Below are positions 61,871 to 64,000 of a stretch of 64,000 nucleotides of DNA, piece after piece. Made by a program: the position numbers and the translations under genes. How positions within the stretch are numbered: position 1 is the stretch's first letter; every line of letters begins with the position of its first letter. The notes beneath the pieces are model-generated. The model saw only the letters and a list, made by a program, of their open reading frames with translations. It had not been told where the DNA came from and ran no database searches. The stretch covers positions 27,156,057 to 27,220,056 of the forward strand of contig NC_087070.1 of NCBI RefSeq assembly GCF_963678635.1. Reading direction: 5' to 3'. Source of the stretch: Symsagittifera roscoffensis. Lineage: Eukaryota; Xenacoelomorpha; Acoela; Convolutidae.

Positions 61871-62159
61871 GGTACAGGTTGAAAATCAAGGAAGTACAGG
61901 AAAAGTTATTTTTACAAAACCGGAGGGGTCCCAATCCGGAGGGTTCCAGATTTTTCCTAATTCGGATGGGTCCCAATCCGGAGGGATCTTACATTAGCCA
62001 ACCCATAGGGGTCCCAATCCGGAGGGGTCTCAATTTTGCCATTCCGGAGGGGTACTGTTTTTGTCAACCCGGAGGGGTATTATTTTTGTTTAAGGACCTA
62101 AGTAAACAAAAGAAAAGATAATAGCGAGGGGTGTTAGGTTATAAGGAGACAGTATAGGA

Positions 62160-62177
62160 ACCAGTGACTGCACTGGT
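62160..62177. other. Small perfect hairpin
   Basis: ACCAGTG, ACTG loop, CACTGGT. Isolated; its function is unknown. It lies about 80 bp after the end of the CCGGAGGGGT cluster. Confidence 0.5.
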
Positions 62178-62179
62178 AA

Positions 62180-62837
62180 CCTGCCTTTCAAAAAAGACCA
62201 GACCAAAACAAAGCAGGTCCAAACTCGGATATTCGCGACACTAAGTCTAAATTAAAAAAGAGTGTATAACTCATTGGTGTGGACTGTAATCCAAAACGTT
62301 TTTGAGAAAAGTGACTGCCCTGAGGATTTTAGTAGGTCTAGCTTGGGCAGTCCGAAGGCAGATAGGTAACAGGAGACTCGGTGGGTGCAACAGACGCCCA
62401 CTTGAGAAAATTACTGCATTCAAGTTTTGTCTGTTTGGTGCAGCACTAAGCAGGGAAAGCTCTTTCCTTATAAAAAAAGTTCAACTATTGTACTGCGACC
62501 GACTAAAAGTACAATACACATACTTTTTTCATAGAAATATTCTTATTTTGTTATATCTGGTTTTAAATCAACAATTTGTGCTTGATTGGGTAGTGAATAC
62601 ACTATCTTTTAATTTGACTGATATCAGCATACTGTGCTAGTTCTCAAATCTTACGACTAATAATAGATTATTGTGAATAAGTTGTATTTACGCTGTGCCG
62701 TGATAACAAACAGGGATTCATGGTCACTATTTATATTAAATTTTTGGAATTTATTGTGTTGCGTTATTATTATCAGTAGTCAGATCAAAAGGACACTAGC
62801 AATCGAATTGAGTGTATAGATAGAAAGAAGTGATAAA
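62180..62837. other. No recognised gene; leader-like AT-rich stretch
   Basis: A 112-codon plus-strand frame exists (62302-62640) but resembles nothing I know and has unremarkable composition. The stretch becomes AT-rich to the right and runs up to the coding-like region starting at 62838. It could be the leader of a retroelement, or unrelated DNA. Confidence 0.35.
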
Positions 62838-64000
62838 GTGAAAATGAGTCTAGACAAGTCAAGGATACCTAAACTAGGTAATAGCTCCAGGAAAATCATA
62901 CCTGAAAAGCAAAGAAAAGCAATGACGGCCCCTTTTGTGGAACGGATCACACGAACCCGGGCCAACAAAGGGGAGACGGTTTCAGGCAGAATGGTTGAAA
63001 CCAGGTCAAAAGTCCTCAGAAGAGCGGAAAGCTATGCTAGAGGTGGAGGTCCATCCGGACCAGGCCACGAATGAGAACCAGGAAATATATGGAGCGGAGG
63101 GGTGAGACAGAAGGCTGGCGAGTGAATCTACTCTTGTAGAACAAGGCAAAGATTTTGCCACTTCCACCGGGACACTGGACCGAGAAGAGATGTCGGAACT
63201 GTCCGACATCTCTATTGAAAATGTGGCAACTAGAAGATCTCCCACAGACAACACCATGGTGGCAGGCGTGACGTAGAAACAGACAACGTCCTCATCGTTC
63301 TCAGAAAGAATGAAGAACACTTTCGGAAACATCTTTCCATTCACCATGGGAGTGGGTACAGGAAATGAAGGTGAATCCCAGGAGGAAGAAGAGGGCAATG
63401 AAGAGCAAGTGGAATTTAGATCTCAAGTCAGCCTCAATAGTTCGACCCAGGAGAATGAGGCATACACCGACAGAGATACAGAGAGACTGGAACCATGGAC
63501 AAATTTGGTGTAGTGAGAATGATAAGCAAAGACACAAACACATCAACCCAGTGAAGGGACTTTGTGAGTATCACAAATTCGGAGACGCGAACTGGGGAGA
63601 ATAGAAACATGGGGCTAGGCAACGCATCGGCGGATCCAGAGGTGAATAATGAAAAGACTTCGAGACAGAGAATCGAAGCACGAATCTCGACCAGCACAAA
63701 GCTACCTGAGATCGACAGGGTGACACCGCCACTAGTGACGCCACTAGTAGAAAACGGATTATCATTAGAAGAAGCCTTGAACAACATAGTGGGCAGTATA
63801 GGAGAACAAATTGAACAGATGTCCATAAGAATGAGTGAACTAGAAAGAGCAGTCCACGTTGAAAGAGAAAGTCTACGGTAAGAAATAAAGCTCAATCGAC
63901 AAGAAGTTGGTAGAAGCGAAAAACGCTTGAAGGAAAGAACGGACGAGCACATAGCAAAGAACTTGTCGCGAATGACAAGAGAAGCGGAACAGAGATAACA
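62838..64000 (+). mobile_element. Possible front part of a broken LTR-type retroelement
   Basis: GC content and purine bias rise here, and the plus strand is coding-like: Lys/Arg-rich at first, then Glu/Ser/Thr-rich. Near the right end is a segment with heptad-like Ile/Met/Leu spacing (around 63760-63880). Charged, coiled-coil-bearing N-terminal regions of this kind occur in Gag of Gypsy- or BEL-type elements, but no zinc knuckle, protease or reverse transcriptase lies inside the window, and no LTR pair or primer-binding site can be shown. The region looks broken, with several interruptions, and continues past the window edge. A decayed host gene is the main alternative. Confidence 0.25.

Larger units (their letters stand above)
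59451..62080. repeat. Dispersed CCGGAGGGGT motif cluster
   Basis: CCGGAGGGGT or a 1-2 base variant occurs near 59451, 60051, 60489, 60518, 60750, 61228, 61578, 61799, 61862, 61920, 61936, 61962, 61979, 62019, 62044 and 62070. It is often preceded by AAT or CAAT and followed by C, T or A (AATCCGGAGGGGTC). All copies read in the plus direction. The last eight fall within about 220 bp. An 80-codon ORF over that cluster contains repeated NPEGS/RRG by-products of the motif. No gene is recognised in the intervening DNA. Confidence 0.8.

Noticed and set aside
61879-62121. 80-codon ORF with repeated NPEGS/RRG
   Set aside because: The peptide repeat is produced by the CCGGAGGGGT motif, which also occurs outside the frame and in other frames.
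63434-63952. 172-codon Ser/Leu-rich minus-strand ORF
   Set aside because: Likely the antisense reading of the Glu/Arg-rich plus strand; no family match.

Overview
The window is eukaryotic, from an invertebrate-type animal genome, and is dominated by satellite DNA. The evidence is a very large tandem array, foldback elements, a LINE-like reverse-transcriptase fragment and pyrimidine-tract/CAG acceptor-like sites, with no operon-like gene packing. The species cannot be fixed from sequence alone; the TTTTCAG-type sites recall nematodes, but this is weak evidence. I see no complete protein-coding gene, tRNA, rRNA or CRISPR array.

Layout. 1-360 is a unique AT-rich flank with one AATAAA. 361-2125 holds about five diverged copies of a first tandem repeat (R1, period about 340-365 bp). 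A TTG/CTG-rich microsatellite (2141-2240) sits at the junction. 2268-56890 is one uninterrupted head-to-tail array of a second, apparently unrelated repeat (R2, period about 360 bp, about 150 units). R2 has recognisable unit types: A (common), B (strongly diverged), C (GCAGCGCTG variant) and D (ACAACC variant). Types B, C and D are mixed with A in the left part (2268-28690) and recur at near-integer multiples of 360 bp, which gives a loose higher-order structure. The centre (28690-46553) is more uniform and lacks B. The right part (46554-56890) has B units again, several of them A/B hybrids with one shared junction. Several multi-unit blocks (about 719, 1092, 1434, 1802/2175 and 3241 bp) are duplicated in near-identical form.

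Right flank. Immediately after the array come a 224-bp near-palindromic foldback (56921-57144), a possible unrecognised exon, a 32-bp minisatellite with an inverted copy (57581-57893), a GAGCGGTTTT-type inverted-repeat cluster (about 58050-58490) and the 3' part of a LINE-like reverse transcriptase on the minus strand (58485-59051). From 59450 to 62080 a short motif, CCGGAGGGGT and close variants, occurs about 16 times without any gene I can recognise. The last 1.2 kb (about 62838-64000) is richer in GC and coding-like on the plus strand; it may be the front part of a broken LTR-type retroelement, but this is uncertain.

All identities, unit counts and boundaries are by eye. Small ORFs of 60-118 codons inside the satellite are listed as repeat by-products, not genes.
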